A stretch of DNA of 64,000 bases from JABDJZ01 sp047619685. Lineage in GTDB: Bacteria > Bacteroidota > Rhodothermia > Rhodothermales > UBA10348. The DNA lies in contig JBLHLC010000006.1 in NCBI GenBank assembly GCA_047619685.1, forward strand, positions 65,729 to 129,728. Direction: 5' to 3'. The notes under the pieces are model-generated. The model did not search any database. It was not told the DNA's origin and was given only the letters and a program-made list of their open reading frames with translations. Position 1 is the first letter of the stretch. Each line of letters starts with the position of its first letter. Positions 1 through 7,309 of the stretch are shown in pieces. Made by a program: the position numbers and the translations under genes.

Positions 1-113
1 GCAAGGGCATGCGCCACGAGGTCCTCTTCCGAGCTCGAGACAAAGAGGTACCCGCCGATCGCGATTACCAGCAGAAAAACAATCAGTCCGTATTCGCGCC
101 AAATAGTCTTCAT
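1..113 (-). CDS. N-terminal fragment of a small membrane-anchored protein (runs off the window)
   Basis: Reading leftward from the ATG at 113, the frame gives 37 residues beginning MKTIWREYG, then a hydrophobic stretch (LIVFLLVIAIGGYLFV), then SSSEEDLVAHAL, and remains open to the window edge. This looks like a single N-terminal transmembrane anchor or an uncleaved signal with a periplasmic continuation. The function cannot be judged from so short a piece. It lies downstream of nrdJ on the same strand, separated from it by nrdJ's terminator, so it probably has its own promoter within 114-281. Confidence 0.5.
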   Translation of the reverse strand, partial: MKTIWREYGLIVFLLVIAIGGYLFVSSSEEDLVAHAL

Positions 114-281
114 GGTGGCCCGGCAAACAGTAGGTGAACTGTGAATTGGCACCGGAGAGCAGGACTCCTGGGCAGGTGCTATTGATAACTAACGCGGCGT
201 CACGCCCATGTATGGCCTGCGTTGCTAGCCTCCGTGTACCCATGACACTGCACCAGAGTTCTCAAATCGGCCAAGAGCGCC

Positions 282-320
282 AAAAAAAGGCGCCCGGTCC
301 TCCCACCAAGGACCGGGCGC
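282..320 (-). terminator. Rho-independent terminator of nrdJ
   Basis: An 11-bp perfect GC-rich stem (GCGCCCGGTCC at 290-300 paired with 310-320) with a 9-nt loop is followed, on the minus strand, by seven consecutive T (282-288). It lies about 57 bp beyond the nrdJ stop codon and is oriented to end the nrdJ transcript. Confidence 0.9.
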
Positions 321-376
321 TCCCCGTGAAGCGGGCACCCGACTGATGCAGGTACCCTGAGGTGTTCGTTTGCGGG

Positions 377-3300
377 TTATCCGCAGCCGCTCGTGTTGCC
401 GCAGTTGGGGCACGAGTAGCAAGCGCCTGAGCGGACCGTTATGGACCCGCAGTTGGAGCACGGCGGGGCGTCCTCCTGATTCTTGAAGCCAGTTTGGGCA
501 GCGGCCCGAGCGGGCGCGGTCGTAACAGCCAAAGCCGGGCCGCTATCCGTCAGAAAGGCCTCCACTGTTGAGCCGACAAGCGGCCCTGAGGAAGATGACT
601 TGTCGAACATATCAGACTGGCTGACATCGGCGGCAGGCCCCGAGTTCTGGACCTGAAGGGCAACGGGGTCCTGAACGAGGATGGACTCCTTCTCTTCGGA
701 GAGAAACTTGATCGACAGATACCGGAAGATGTAGTCCATGATGGACTTCGCAATCGGGATCTGGCGGTTGTTGGTAAAGCCACTGGGCTCGAAGCGCATG
801 TGGCTGAACTTGTTACAAAGAGAGTCCAGAGGCACGCCGTACTGGAGCGCGATCGAGATAGATGTGGCGAAAGCATCCATCAAACCGGAAATCGTCGATC
901 CCTGCTTGGCCATGGTGATGAATATCTCACCGGGCATCCGCGTATCGGGATACTGGCCGATGTGCAGGTAACCTTCGTGTCCAGCGATCGAAAACTTGTG
1001 GGTAATCGATGGCCTTTCGTCCGGAAGGCGGTGACGCTCGGCCGTGTGAACCACACGTTCGACAATCCGCTCGATGATCTGCGGCTCGGCCGTGGCCATG
1101 CCGTCTCCCGTGGTCTCGACGACTTCGGTGACAGCGGCGTTCTTGGTATTGCCGCCCTTTGACGTGGACAAGGGCTGGCTTCGCTTGGAGTTCTCCCGGT
1201 AGATGGCAACGGCCTTGAGTCCGAGCTTCCAACCCATGGCGTACGCTTCGGCGATTTCCTCGGCGGTCGTCCCCTCGGGCATGTTGACCGTCTTGGAGAT
1301 GGCGCCGGAGATGAAGGGCTGGCAGGCCGCCATCATCTTGAGGTGCGCGTCGGGCTGAATGGACCGTGTTCCCTTGAACGGCTTGAACGCGCAATCAAAC
1401 ACGGAAAGGTGCTTATCCCGCAGCTTCGGAGCGCCCTCGATGGTGTCGTTGTCCTCGACGAAGTTCATCATTGCGTCGATTTCTTCCGCGGTGTACCCCA
1501 TCTCTCTGAGCGCTTGGGGAACTGTGCGGTTGACAATCTTCAGCATGCCGTCGCCCTTGCCGGCCAGCAATTTGTACTTGACGAGTGCGATGTCCGGCTC
1601 GATGCCGGTGGTATCGCAGTCCATCATGAAGGCGATGGTACCGGTGGGCGCAAGAACAGTGGCCTGCGAGTTGCGATAGCCATGGCGCTCCCCCAGGGTC
1701 AGCATCCGCTCGGCAGACTCGTGAGCCGCGTTCAGTAGATACACGGGGCAGTCAGCGCCAATACCGGAGACTGCATCGCGATGCATCCTCATTACTTCAA
1801 GGAACGGCTCCTTGTTCTTTCGATAGCCGTCAAAGGGCCCGATGGCATCAATGCCAGCGATTTCGGCGCTTCTGGCAAAGGCCTCGCTGTGCTCAATCGC
1901 CATGAGTGCCCCGGCGACAGCACGTCCGGCATCCGAGTCGTACGCCAGTCCCATGGACATCAGGAGCGCGCCCAGGTTGGCAAAGCCGAGGCCCAGCGGG
2001 CGATACGCGTGGCTGTTCTCTGCGATGCGAGCAGAAGGATACCCGGCGTTGTCCACCAGGATTTCCATGGCCGTGATGTAGATCCGGCTAGCCGCGCGAT
2101 ACCGCTCTACGTCGACCGATCCGTCATCCGTCTGGAATCGACGGAGATTCAGGCTTGCAAGGTTGCACGCTGAATCGTCCAAAAACATGTACTCGGAGCA
2201 AGGGTTGCTCGAGTTGATCGGCCCTGAGTTCTTGCAGGTATGCCAGCGCTGGATGGTGTCTTCGTACTGCATACCGGGGTCGCCGCAGACCCAGGTCCCC
2301 TGCGCGATCTTGTCCAGCATTTCCTCTGCATTGACCTCCAATACAGTGGACCCATCCGTCACAGCGGTCAGAGCGTACGCCGTCCGATCCTCGGCTGCCT
2401 GCATGAAGTCGTCCGTGACCCGCACGGACTGGTTCACGTTCTGGAACGAAACGGAACCGTACGCGGGCCCGTTGAAGGAGCCGTCATAACCCTGCTCAAT
2501 CAACGCCCAGGCCTTCTTTTCCTCTTCCTGCTTGGCGCTTACAAACTCCAGGATGTCTGGATGCCAGACCTTGAGGGTCTGCATGATGGCAGCCCTTCTG
2601 GTCTTTCCGCCGGACTTGATGGTGCCGCCCGTGGCGTCCTGCACCTTCATGAAGGAAACGGGTCCGGAAGGCACGCCGCCGCCGGAAAGAGTCTCTACTG
2701 AAGACCGCAGTTTAGACCAGTCGGCCCCGACACCCGATCCAAACTTGAACAGCCTGGCGCTCTCCGACATGAGTTGCCAGATGTCGTCAATGGAGTCCTG
2801 GACCGAAATGATGAAACAGGCTGAAGCCTGCGGGCGCACGTACGGGTCCCCGGCCTTCACCTTCTTGGCTTTCGAGTCCCACGCGAACAAGGACTTTCCG
2901 CCGGTATCCCGGACGCCGTACTGATGGCCGAGCCCCACGTTGAACCAGACCGGGCTGTTGAAGGCTCCGTACTGATTAACCGACATCCACGTCAGTTCAT
3001 CATAGAAGCGCTCGCCATCTTCAGGTGTCGCGAAATAGCCCTGCTCTGTCCCCCAGTCCGAGATGGTCCGCGTTACGCGGTGAATCAACTGGCGGAGTGA
3101 GGACTCGCGACCACCCTTGGCGGGATCCTCCCCGCTTCGCTCGGGGTCTCCGTAGAAGTATTTGCTTGCAACTACGTTTGTCGCCAGTTGACTCCAGGCC
3201 ACCGGGAAGGTTACGTCCTTCTGTTCAAAGATGGCCTCCCCGTGCTGGTTGCGAATGGCCGCGTCTCTGTTCTCCCACCTTACAGAATCAAACGGATCCT

Positions 3301-3436
3301 GCCCTTCCTGCGAGAAGACACGCTCGATGGTGAGGCCGTTTGCGGTGGGTGAAGGGGTCTCTGCCGTCTGCTCGAGGGCGTCTGCGGTGACCAGCGTATC
3401 ATCAGTAAAAAGTGGGGAGCCCGTGTTTTCCGGCAT
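377..3436 (-). CDS. nrdJ: Vitamin B12-dependent (class II) ribonucleoside-diphosphate reductase
   Basis: This cytoplasmic enzyme reduces ribonucleotides to deoxyribonucleotides using adenosylcobalamin as radical source, so it works with or without oxygen. The 1019-residue length and layout match the long bacterial class II family (TIGR02504). Visible landmarks are FNSPVWFN near residue 160, the first redox cysteine in the ASACFIIS segment (about 207), the active-site block SNPCSEYMF (Cys about 413) followed by ACNLASLNL, and a C-terminal tail with two CxxC pairs (CSNC and CPNC) resembling a zinc ribbon that also carries the re-reducing cysteines. No N-terminal ATP-cone is seen. The ATG start gives a good N-terminus; it is followed by a low-complexity leader before the catalytic core. 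It is monocistronic, with a strong terminator downstream and a 0.5-kb spacer upstream. No nrdAB genes or cobalamin riboswitch are visible here. Confidence 0.97.
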   Translation of the reverse strand: MPENTGSPLFTDDTLVTADALEQTAETPSPTANGLTIERVFSQEGQDPFDSVRWENRDAAIRNQHGEAIFEQKDVTFPVAWSQLATNVVASKYFYGDPERSGEDPAKGGRESSLRQLIHRVTRTISDWGTEQGYFATPEDGERFYDELTWMSVNQYGAFNSPVWFNVGLGHQYGVRDTGGKSLFAWDSKAKKVKAGDPYVRPQASACFIISVQDSIDDIWQLMSESARLFKFGSGVGADWSKLRSSVETLSGGGVPSGPVSFMKVQDATGGTIKSGGKTRRAAIMQTLKVWHPDILEFVSAKQEEEKKAWALIEQGYDGSFNGPAYGSVSFQNVNQSVRVTDDFMQAAEDRTAYALTAVTDGSTVLEVNAEEMLDKIAQGTWVCGDPGMQYEDTIQRWHTCKNSGPINSSNPCSEYMFLDDSACNLASLNLRRFQTDDGSVDVERYRAASRIYITAMEILVDNAGYPSARIAENSHAYRPLGLGFANLGALLMSMGLAYDSDAGRAVAGALMAIEHSEAFARSAEIAGIDAIGPFDGYRKNKEPFLEVMRMHRDAVSGIGADCPVYLLNAAHESAERMLTLGERHGYRNSQATVLAPTGTIAFMMDCDTTGIEPDIALVKYKLLAGKGDGMLKIVNRTVPQALREMGYTAEEIDAMMNFVEDNDTIEGAPKLRDKHLSVFDCAFKPFKGTRSIQPDAHLKMMAACQPFISGAISKTVNMPEGTTAEEIAEAYAMGWKLGLKAVAIYRENSKRSQPLSTSKGGNTKNAAVTEVVETTGDGMATAEPQIIERIVERVVHTAERHRLPDERPSITHKFSIAGHEGYLHIGQYPDTRMPGEIFITMAKQGSTISGLMDAFATSISIALQYGVPLDSLCNKFSHMRFEPSGFTNNRQIPIAKSIMDYIFRYLSIKFLSEEKESILVQDPVALQVQNSGPAADVSQSDMFDKSSSSGPLVGSTVEAFLTDSGPALAVTTAPARAAAQTGFKNQEDAPPCSNCGSITVRSGACYSCPNCGNTSGCG

Positions 3437-3643
3437 ATCGTCCGACAGTCGTTACCCCGGTCCCAGCACGCTGCATGCGGTGGCTGACTCGGGGGGTTCA
3501 AGATGGAATGTGTGGGAGCCTAGAGAGGGGGTTACCTGGGCCTGACATAACGGCTTTACCGGAACTTGGTGCCGAAAAGTAGACTGAGGCCTGCTGGGCT
3601 AATTCTTAATTTCGCGGTCTAATTACCGGTACGCAACCACTTC

Positions 3644-3793
3644 TTGTCCACAGATTCCCACAACGTAAACCCACAATAAAGGGCGGATAGTGTGGATATC
3701 GGCACAGACCCAGGCTCTTGAATCAACGACATCACCGTTATTGGGGCCTAATGGCAGGCCAATTGCGATCGGGCTTCAACCAAGTAATCCACA
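3644..3793. promoter_or_regulatory. Cluster of DnaA-box-like 9-mers
   Basis: TTGTCCACA (3644-3652), TGTGGATAT (3691-3699, reverse orientation) and TAATCCACA (3785-3793) each differ at one position from the consensus TTATCCACA. DnaA boxes are known to regulate nrdAB in E. coli; whether these act on nrdJ is inference. Confidence 0.3.
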
Positions 3794-3833
3794 AAAGAAC
3801 CAATAACGGTCTTCCGGGCGGGTCAATAACGGT
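3734..3833. repeat. Three copies of CAATAACGGT (one inverted)
   Basis: ACCGTTATTGG at 3734-3744 is the exact reverse complement of CCAATAACGGT at 3800-3810; a third copy, CAATAACGGT, lies at 3824-3833 in the same orientation, 23 bp from the second. Such spacing (about two helical turns for the direct pair) suggests a binding site for a dimeric regulator, although no regulator is identified. Confidence 0.6.
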
Positions 3834-3941
3834 TTTAAAGCTTTCGCCATGTTGTCCGAACTCCCGTCACAGTTTGTCGTTCTACCCTGCTCTGAGTGAC
3901 TCAGATCTACAACACGCACATCCAACAGTACCTGCCCGGCA

Positions 3942-4337
3942 ATGGACAACGAACGCTCCGCCTATCCGCATCCTGACGAGTTCAAGGTGATGCGTCCCGA
4001 ATATCTGGAGTTGGAAGACACCTACTTCCAGGCCACGATAATCATTGCGCCTTTTAAGGTTGTTGGCAAGAGTGTGACGCAAGCGGGTGCCCGTCGCGCG
4101 GCCATCTACGAGGCCTCAAAGATCTACCGGAATTACCACCCCTCGTACAGGATTGATAACCCGTACCCCGCGGCCTTCATGGACGAGGAGAACACGAAAT
4201 GGAAACAGCTCTCCGGGATTCAGAAAGAGCGCAACGGTGACTACGCCTTTTATGACGCCGAAGGCGAAGAGGATTTTGCCAACATAGAGCAGCTTCTGCT
4301 GTGGGACGTCCGGCCGACCTCCGTGGCCGTCCTCTAG
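3942..4337 (+). CDS. Conserved-looking hypothetical protein, 131 aa
   Basis: A small soluble, mixed-charge protein beginning MDNERSAYPHPDEFKV and ending RPTSVAVL. It is rich in aromatic residues (many Tyr) with a central block IIIAPFKVVGK; no signal peptide, membrane segment or known catalytic motif is seen. I do not recognise the family. Its codon composition (GC-rich third positions) and the regulatory-looking upstream DNA support a real gene. The stop codon TAG lies inside the CTAG target-site duplication of the MITE immediately downstream, so the insertion landed exactly at the end of the gene without changing the protein. Confidence 0.7.
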   Translation: MDNERSAYPHPDEFKVMRPEYLELEDTYFQATIIIAPFKVVGKSVTQAGARRAAIYEASKIYRNYHPSYRIDNPYPAAFMDEENTKWKQLSGIQKERNGDYAFYDAEGEEDFANIEQLLLWDVRPTSVAVL

Positions 4338-4496
4338 AAGGCTGTTGAATAAGTGGAGTATGCCAGGCTACGAGCGCCGGAATGTCAGATGTAAGGCGTC
4401 CCGACGAGTAATGGCACCGCCATTGCGAGGAGGGATAACGCAGCAGATGGCGTTCCGCCGCCGTAGAATGGTGTGCGCCACTTATTCAACAGCCTT
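4338..4496. mobile_element. MITE, 159 bp, with 19-bp perfect terminal inverted repeats and CTAG target duplication
   Basis: The left end AAGGCTGTTGAATAAGTGG (4338-4356) is repeated exactly in inverse orientation at 4478-4496. Both ends are flanked by CTAG (4334-4337 and 4497-4500), a target duplication matching the CWAR preference of IS5-group elements; the end sequence GGCTGTTGAATAAG also resembles IS5/IS1182-type ends. The interior (about 120 bp) has no transposase, so the element is non-autonomous. No second copy was found in this window. It sits between the stop of the 131-aa gene and the convergent membrane-protein gene and could double as a transcription barrier. Assignment to a specific IS family is inference. 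Confidence 0.85.
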
Positions 4497-4508
4497 CTAG
4501 GGAACGGG

Positions 4509-5078
4509 CTAGAAGAGCAGAGCAGTCAGGAGTACCAGCACGGCGACCGGGACCAAAACACCCACAGCCAGGACTGCTCCAAGGACAACAATCAGGACGA
4601 CGGGAGAGGTCAGTCTGACCAGCGCGCCTGCGGTGGCCAGTTCGTCGCGCATGGCCCATAACCGGCTGCGTACCGATAGCAGGTAACGACCGATCTTCCA
4701 GGCGGAGCGGACCGGCCCCCCACCAATCTGAAGGGACAGGTCCGATCCTGAAGTCGCTTGTCCAACCAGCGCCTCCGGGAGGCGAGACACGCTGGCGAGG
4801 GCTCGCCCCAGCAGGAAGACGATTGAGCCCGGCAGCGCCAGCAGCGCACCGAGGAAGCCGACAAATCCTGCGGCGGTCGCTGACAGTGGCCAGGTCCAAA
4901 AAAGGACGACACCCACGATCACCGCCCCCGCGACCCAGCCAATTACCGCAGTGCGCTCGCAAGTTCGGACTACGGCGGCAGAAGCCTGCCGGAGAGGAGC
5001 CAGAAAACCGAGCGACCGTGACGGGCCGGAACTCTCGATCGGTCCCTGCGAGGGCTGGGTCAATCCGGGCTCAGGCAT
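4509..5078 (-). CDS. Hypothetical integral membrane protein, 189 aa
   Basis: After a Pro/Ser/Gly-rich N-terminal tail of about 40 residues there are strong hydrophobic segments: AVIGWVAGAVIVGVVLFW, then AAGFVGFLGALLALPGSIVFLLG (close enough to form a hairpin), and a long C-terminal one (VVLIVVLGAVLAVGVLVPVAVLVLL). The linker between them is amphipathic. The family is not recognised. The start overlaps the end of the upstream cca-type gene by 19 bp on the same strand, so the two are probably co-transcribed and translationally coupled. Its C-terminus lies 12 bp from the MITE. Confidence 0.75.
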   Translation of the reverse strand: MPEPGLTQPSQGPIESSGPSRSLGFLAPLRQASAAVVRTCERTAVIGWVAGAVIVGVVLFWTWPLSATAAGFVGFLGALLALPGSIVFLLGRALASVSRLPEALVGQATSGSDLSLQIGGGPVRSAWKIGRYLLSVRSRLWAMRDELATAGALVRLTSPVVLIVVLGAVLAVGVLVPVAVLVLLTALLF

Positions 5079-6670
5079 CGTCTCTTGACCGTCTCGAGGA
5101 ATAGGTCGGCCTCCGGGTCTGTCGCTGGGAGATCGTGTCCCATGATGGCCTCCTTGATGGCACCGATGGCCCTTTTCTCGGGACCCTGCAGGGTCCCAAT
5201 AACACGCGTAAACAGATCTCCGCGCCGGATGGCCTCTCCCTTGTTTGCCATCATGAGGTCAAAGGCGTCCTCGTGGTTGTTGGCTATACGCCCGTCCAGA
5301 ATGGCCTCCCTGATGATGCCCTTGAGTATCCCAATGGCAAGGCCCTCGCCAATCCCGAGGGCCTCCATGATTTCCACTCCATCCACCGGGGGCTGAAAAT
5401 TTCGCAGGTGGTCCTTCTCCTCAACGTCGATCAACTTCTCGTCCACCCGATCGAAGGCGCGGAGGTATTTGCGGACCCGCTTCAGGTTCTTGGACGTGAT
5501 GTCCGCTCTGACCAGCGTCATGAGGTCCTCCACGTCATCCCCGGCGTCAAACAGCAGCCTGCGAACAGCCGAATCAGTCACTTCCGCATCGACCAGGGAC
5601 ACCGGTCGATGATGCAACCGGACCAGTTTCTCCACATAGTCCGAACGCTCGTCAAGGGGGAGCTTCAGCCGGCGGAAAAGTTTGGGCACCATGCGGCCGC
5701 CCTTGTCCTCGTGACCGTGAAAGGTCCAACCGGTACCCTCTCTGAAACGCTTGGTTGAGGGCTTTCCGATGTCATGGAAGAGCGCCGCCCACCGGAGCCA
5801 GCGGGTGGCGTCAGCAGGGAGGTGCTCCGTGCTCTCCACCAGGTTGTCCACAACCTGCAGCGTGTGATAGAAATTGTCCTTATGGCGATGACCCTCGACC
5901 TGTTCTACGCCCCGCAGGGCGGACAACTCGGGAAGGAAGTGTTGAAGGAGTCCGGTCTCTTCCAGGATCTTGAATCCGACCGAAGGCCGGGGGGTGGCGA
6001 TCAGCTTCTGGAGTTCTTCGGTGATTCGCTCCATGCTCACGATCCCGATCCGTTCGGCCTCAATCTTCATGGCCGCCCAGGTCTCACCGTGGAGATCAAA
6101 GTCCAGTTGGGCGGCAAAACGGGCCGCCCTGACCATCCGGAGGGGATCGTCCGAAAATGTGCGATTGGGGTCCACGGGCGTTCGCAGAATTCCCGAGTCC
6201 AGGTCCTTCATGCCGGCGAACCGGTCTATGATCTCGCCGATGCCCGCCTCTGTCAAGGGAGCGGCGAACGCGTTGACCGTAAAGTCCCGGCGCTCCAGGT
6301 CGTCTTCCAGAGATCCGTCCTCGACCCGCGGCTTGCGGGAGTCGCGGGCGTAGCTCTCCTTTCTCGCCGCTACAAATTCCAGAACGATACTGTCGCCCCC
6401 TGAAGCGGGGATCCGGATCGCCGCCGTACCAAACTGCTTGTAGACGTGGACTTCGGCTCCTCGCAGCCTGGCCGAGACGCGCTCCGCCAGCTCGATTCCG
6501 GAATTCGGGCCGATGGTGACAAAGTCGATGTCGGTCGTGGATCGCCCCAGCAGGGCATCCCGGACGAATCCGCCAACCACATAGGCTGGAATAGCGGCTT
6601 CGGAGGCAGCGGACCCCACTTCGGACAGAAGGAGTCGGTGACTTTCAGATATCAGGATGTCGAGTGACAT
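5060..6670 (-). CDS. cca: CCA-adding tRNA nucleotidyltransferase / poly(A) polymerase family protein with HD domain
   Basis: A class II polymerase-beta-fold nucleotidyltransferase: the active-site signature VVGGFVRDALLGR (about residues 31-43) is followed by TDIDF, supplying the GG pair and the two metal-binding Asp (about 47 and 49). The RRDFTVNAFA motif and the head/neck region follow, then an HD phosphohydrolase motif (LFHDIGKP, near 290) with downstream HGHEDKGG. At 536 residues it has the length of bacterial HD-containing CCA enzymes. The expected role is synthesis or repair of the tRNA 3' CCA end. Note that the tRNA-Gln gene in this window already encodes CCA, consistent with a repair role at least for that tRNA; an A-adding or poly(A) role cannot be excluded by eye. 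It lies 6 bp after the Gfo/Idh-like gene. Confidence 0.93.
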   Translation of the reverse strand: MSLDILISESHRLLLSEVGSAASEAAIPAYVVGGFVRDALLGRSTTDIDFVTIGPNSGIELAERVSARLRGAEVHVYKQFGTAAIRIPASGGDSIVLEFVAARKESYARDSRKPRVEDGSLEDDLERRDFTVNAFAAPLTEAGIGEIIDRFAGMKDLDSGILRTPVDPNRTFSDDPLRMVRAARFAAQLDFDLHGETWAAMKIEAERIGIVSMERITEELQKLIATPRPSVGFKILEETGLLQHFLPELSALRGVEQVEGHRHKDNFYHTLQVVDNLVESTEHLPADATRWLRWAALFHDIGKPSTKRFREGTGWTFHGHEDKGGRMVPKLFRRLKLPLDERSDYVEKLVRLHHRPVSLVDAEVTDSAVRRLLFDAGDDVEDLMTLVRADITSKNLKRVRKYLRAFDRVDEKLIDVEEKDHLRNFQPPVDGVEIMEALGIGEGLAIGILKGIIREAILDGRIANNHEDAFDLMMANKGEAIRRGDLFTRVIGTLQGPEKRAIGAIKEAIMGHDLPATDPEADLFLETVKRRCLSPD

Positions 6671-6676
6671 CCTGCC

Positions 6677-7309
6677 TCAACGCACTCGAGCAGCAACACG
6701 TTCTAGTACGGAGACAAGGTCGATAGAGTCTTCAAGAAAGACGGAGTCGGCGCTTCCGGAGGCGAAGAGCCGAAGCTCGTCGCCCAATCCACTCTCGGCG
6801 TCATACGCAAGATCTTCCACACCGGCCGCACCGGAGCCGCCTTCGACCGAAACGCGCAGGCCCTCCATGGCGCGGGTAGTCTGAATCGCCATGATCTGGG
6901 AGGCGTGCCCGACAAGAACCACGGAGGTGCATCCACCCGATGTCTCGGCTTCCAGCCTCTGGACTCCGCCACAGCCCGAAAGCCACATGGCCAGGTCAAG
7001 CAGGTGGTCCAACCCGCACTCCACACCGGCAACAATACTGACAAGAGAGTATGCGCCGGCCTGAACTTTCTGCCGCCTTAACCAACGCGGGAAACCAACC
7101 CGGACTCCGGCCTCCTCGGCGAGGCGAATAAGATCACGAGCTTCTCGCCGTCCTTGCGGTGGCTTGACCATGAAGACGTCAAAACCGCTCCGAATAGCCG
7201 TTTCCGCGCTCAGGGAGGTGGTCATGACACCAGGCAACCGCTCCAGAAGGAAGGTGTCGTCTGCGCCGATTACCGCTACCGGTCGTTCAATATCCGATAA
7301 CGGTTCCAT
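6677..7309 (-). CDS. Short Gfo/Idh/MocA-like protein (reduced, possibly inactive)
   Basis: 210 residues, against the usual 330-400 of the family. The segment SGFDVFMVKPPQG...LIRLAEEAGVRVGFPRW resembles the end of the Gfo/Idh Rossmann domain, where EKP is followed by a helix and then VGFNRR; the Lys is kept (VKP) but the Glu is lost. HLLDLAMWLSG matches the DHLLDLALW-type helix of the C-terminal domain. The N-terminal GxGxxG dinucleotide motif is absent and the C-terminal sheet is shortened. Either a minimal non-oxidoreductase homologue or an eroded gene; the uninterrupted frame and good codon use favour a functional protein. It overlaps the end of ggt by 23 bp and is followed at 6 bp by cca, so it belongs to that transcript. 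Confidence 0.6.
   Translation of the reverse strand: MEPLSDIERPVAVIGADDTFLLERLPGVMTTSLSAETAIRSGFDVFMVKPPQGRREARDLIRLAEEAGVRVGFPRWLRRQKVQAGAYSLVSIVAGVECGLDHLLDLAMWLSGCGGVQRLEAETSGGCTSVVLVGHASQIMAIQTTRAMEGLRVSVEGGSGAAGVEDLAYDAESGLGDELRLFASGSADSVFLEDSIDLVSVLERVAARVR

Larger units (their letters stand above)
3437..3941. promoter_or_regulatory. Divergent intergenic region between nrdJ and an orphan gene
   Basis: 505 bp with no credible gene. It must hold the nrdJ promoter (leftward) and that of the 3942 gene (rightward). It is more AT-rich than its surroundings and contains three copies of CAATAACGGT, three near-DnaA-box 9-mers, and a near-perfect palindrome CTGAGTGACTCAG at 3892-3904, about 37 bp before the rightward ATG. 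No NrdR-box pair or B12-riboswitch consensus could be recognised by eye. Confidence 0.5.

Noticed and set aside
3437..3600. Cobalamin riboswitch upstream of nrdJ
   Set aside because: A B12-dependent enzyme could carry one, but the B12-box consensus and the expected stem set were not found in the leader.
3437..3941. Chromosome replication origin
   Set aside because: There are near DnaA boxes and an AT-richer stretch, but all have mismatches, there is no dnaA, dnaN, gidA or parAB nearby, and no AT-rich repeat array was seen. A regulatory explanation is simpler.
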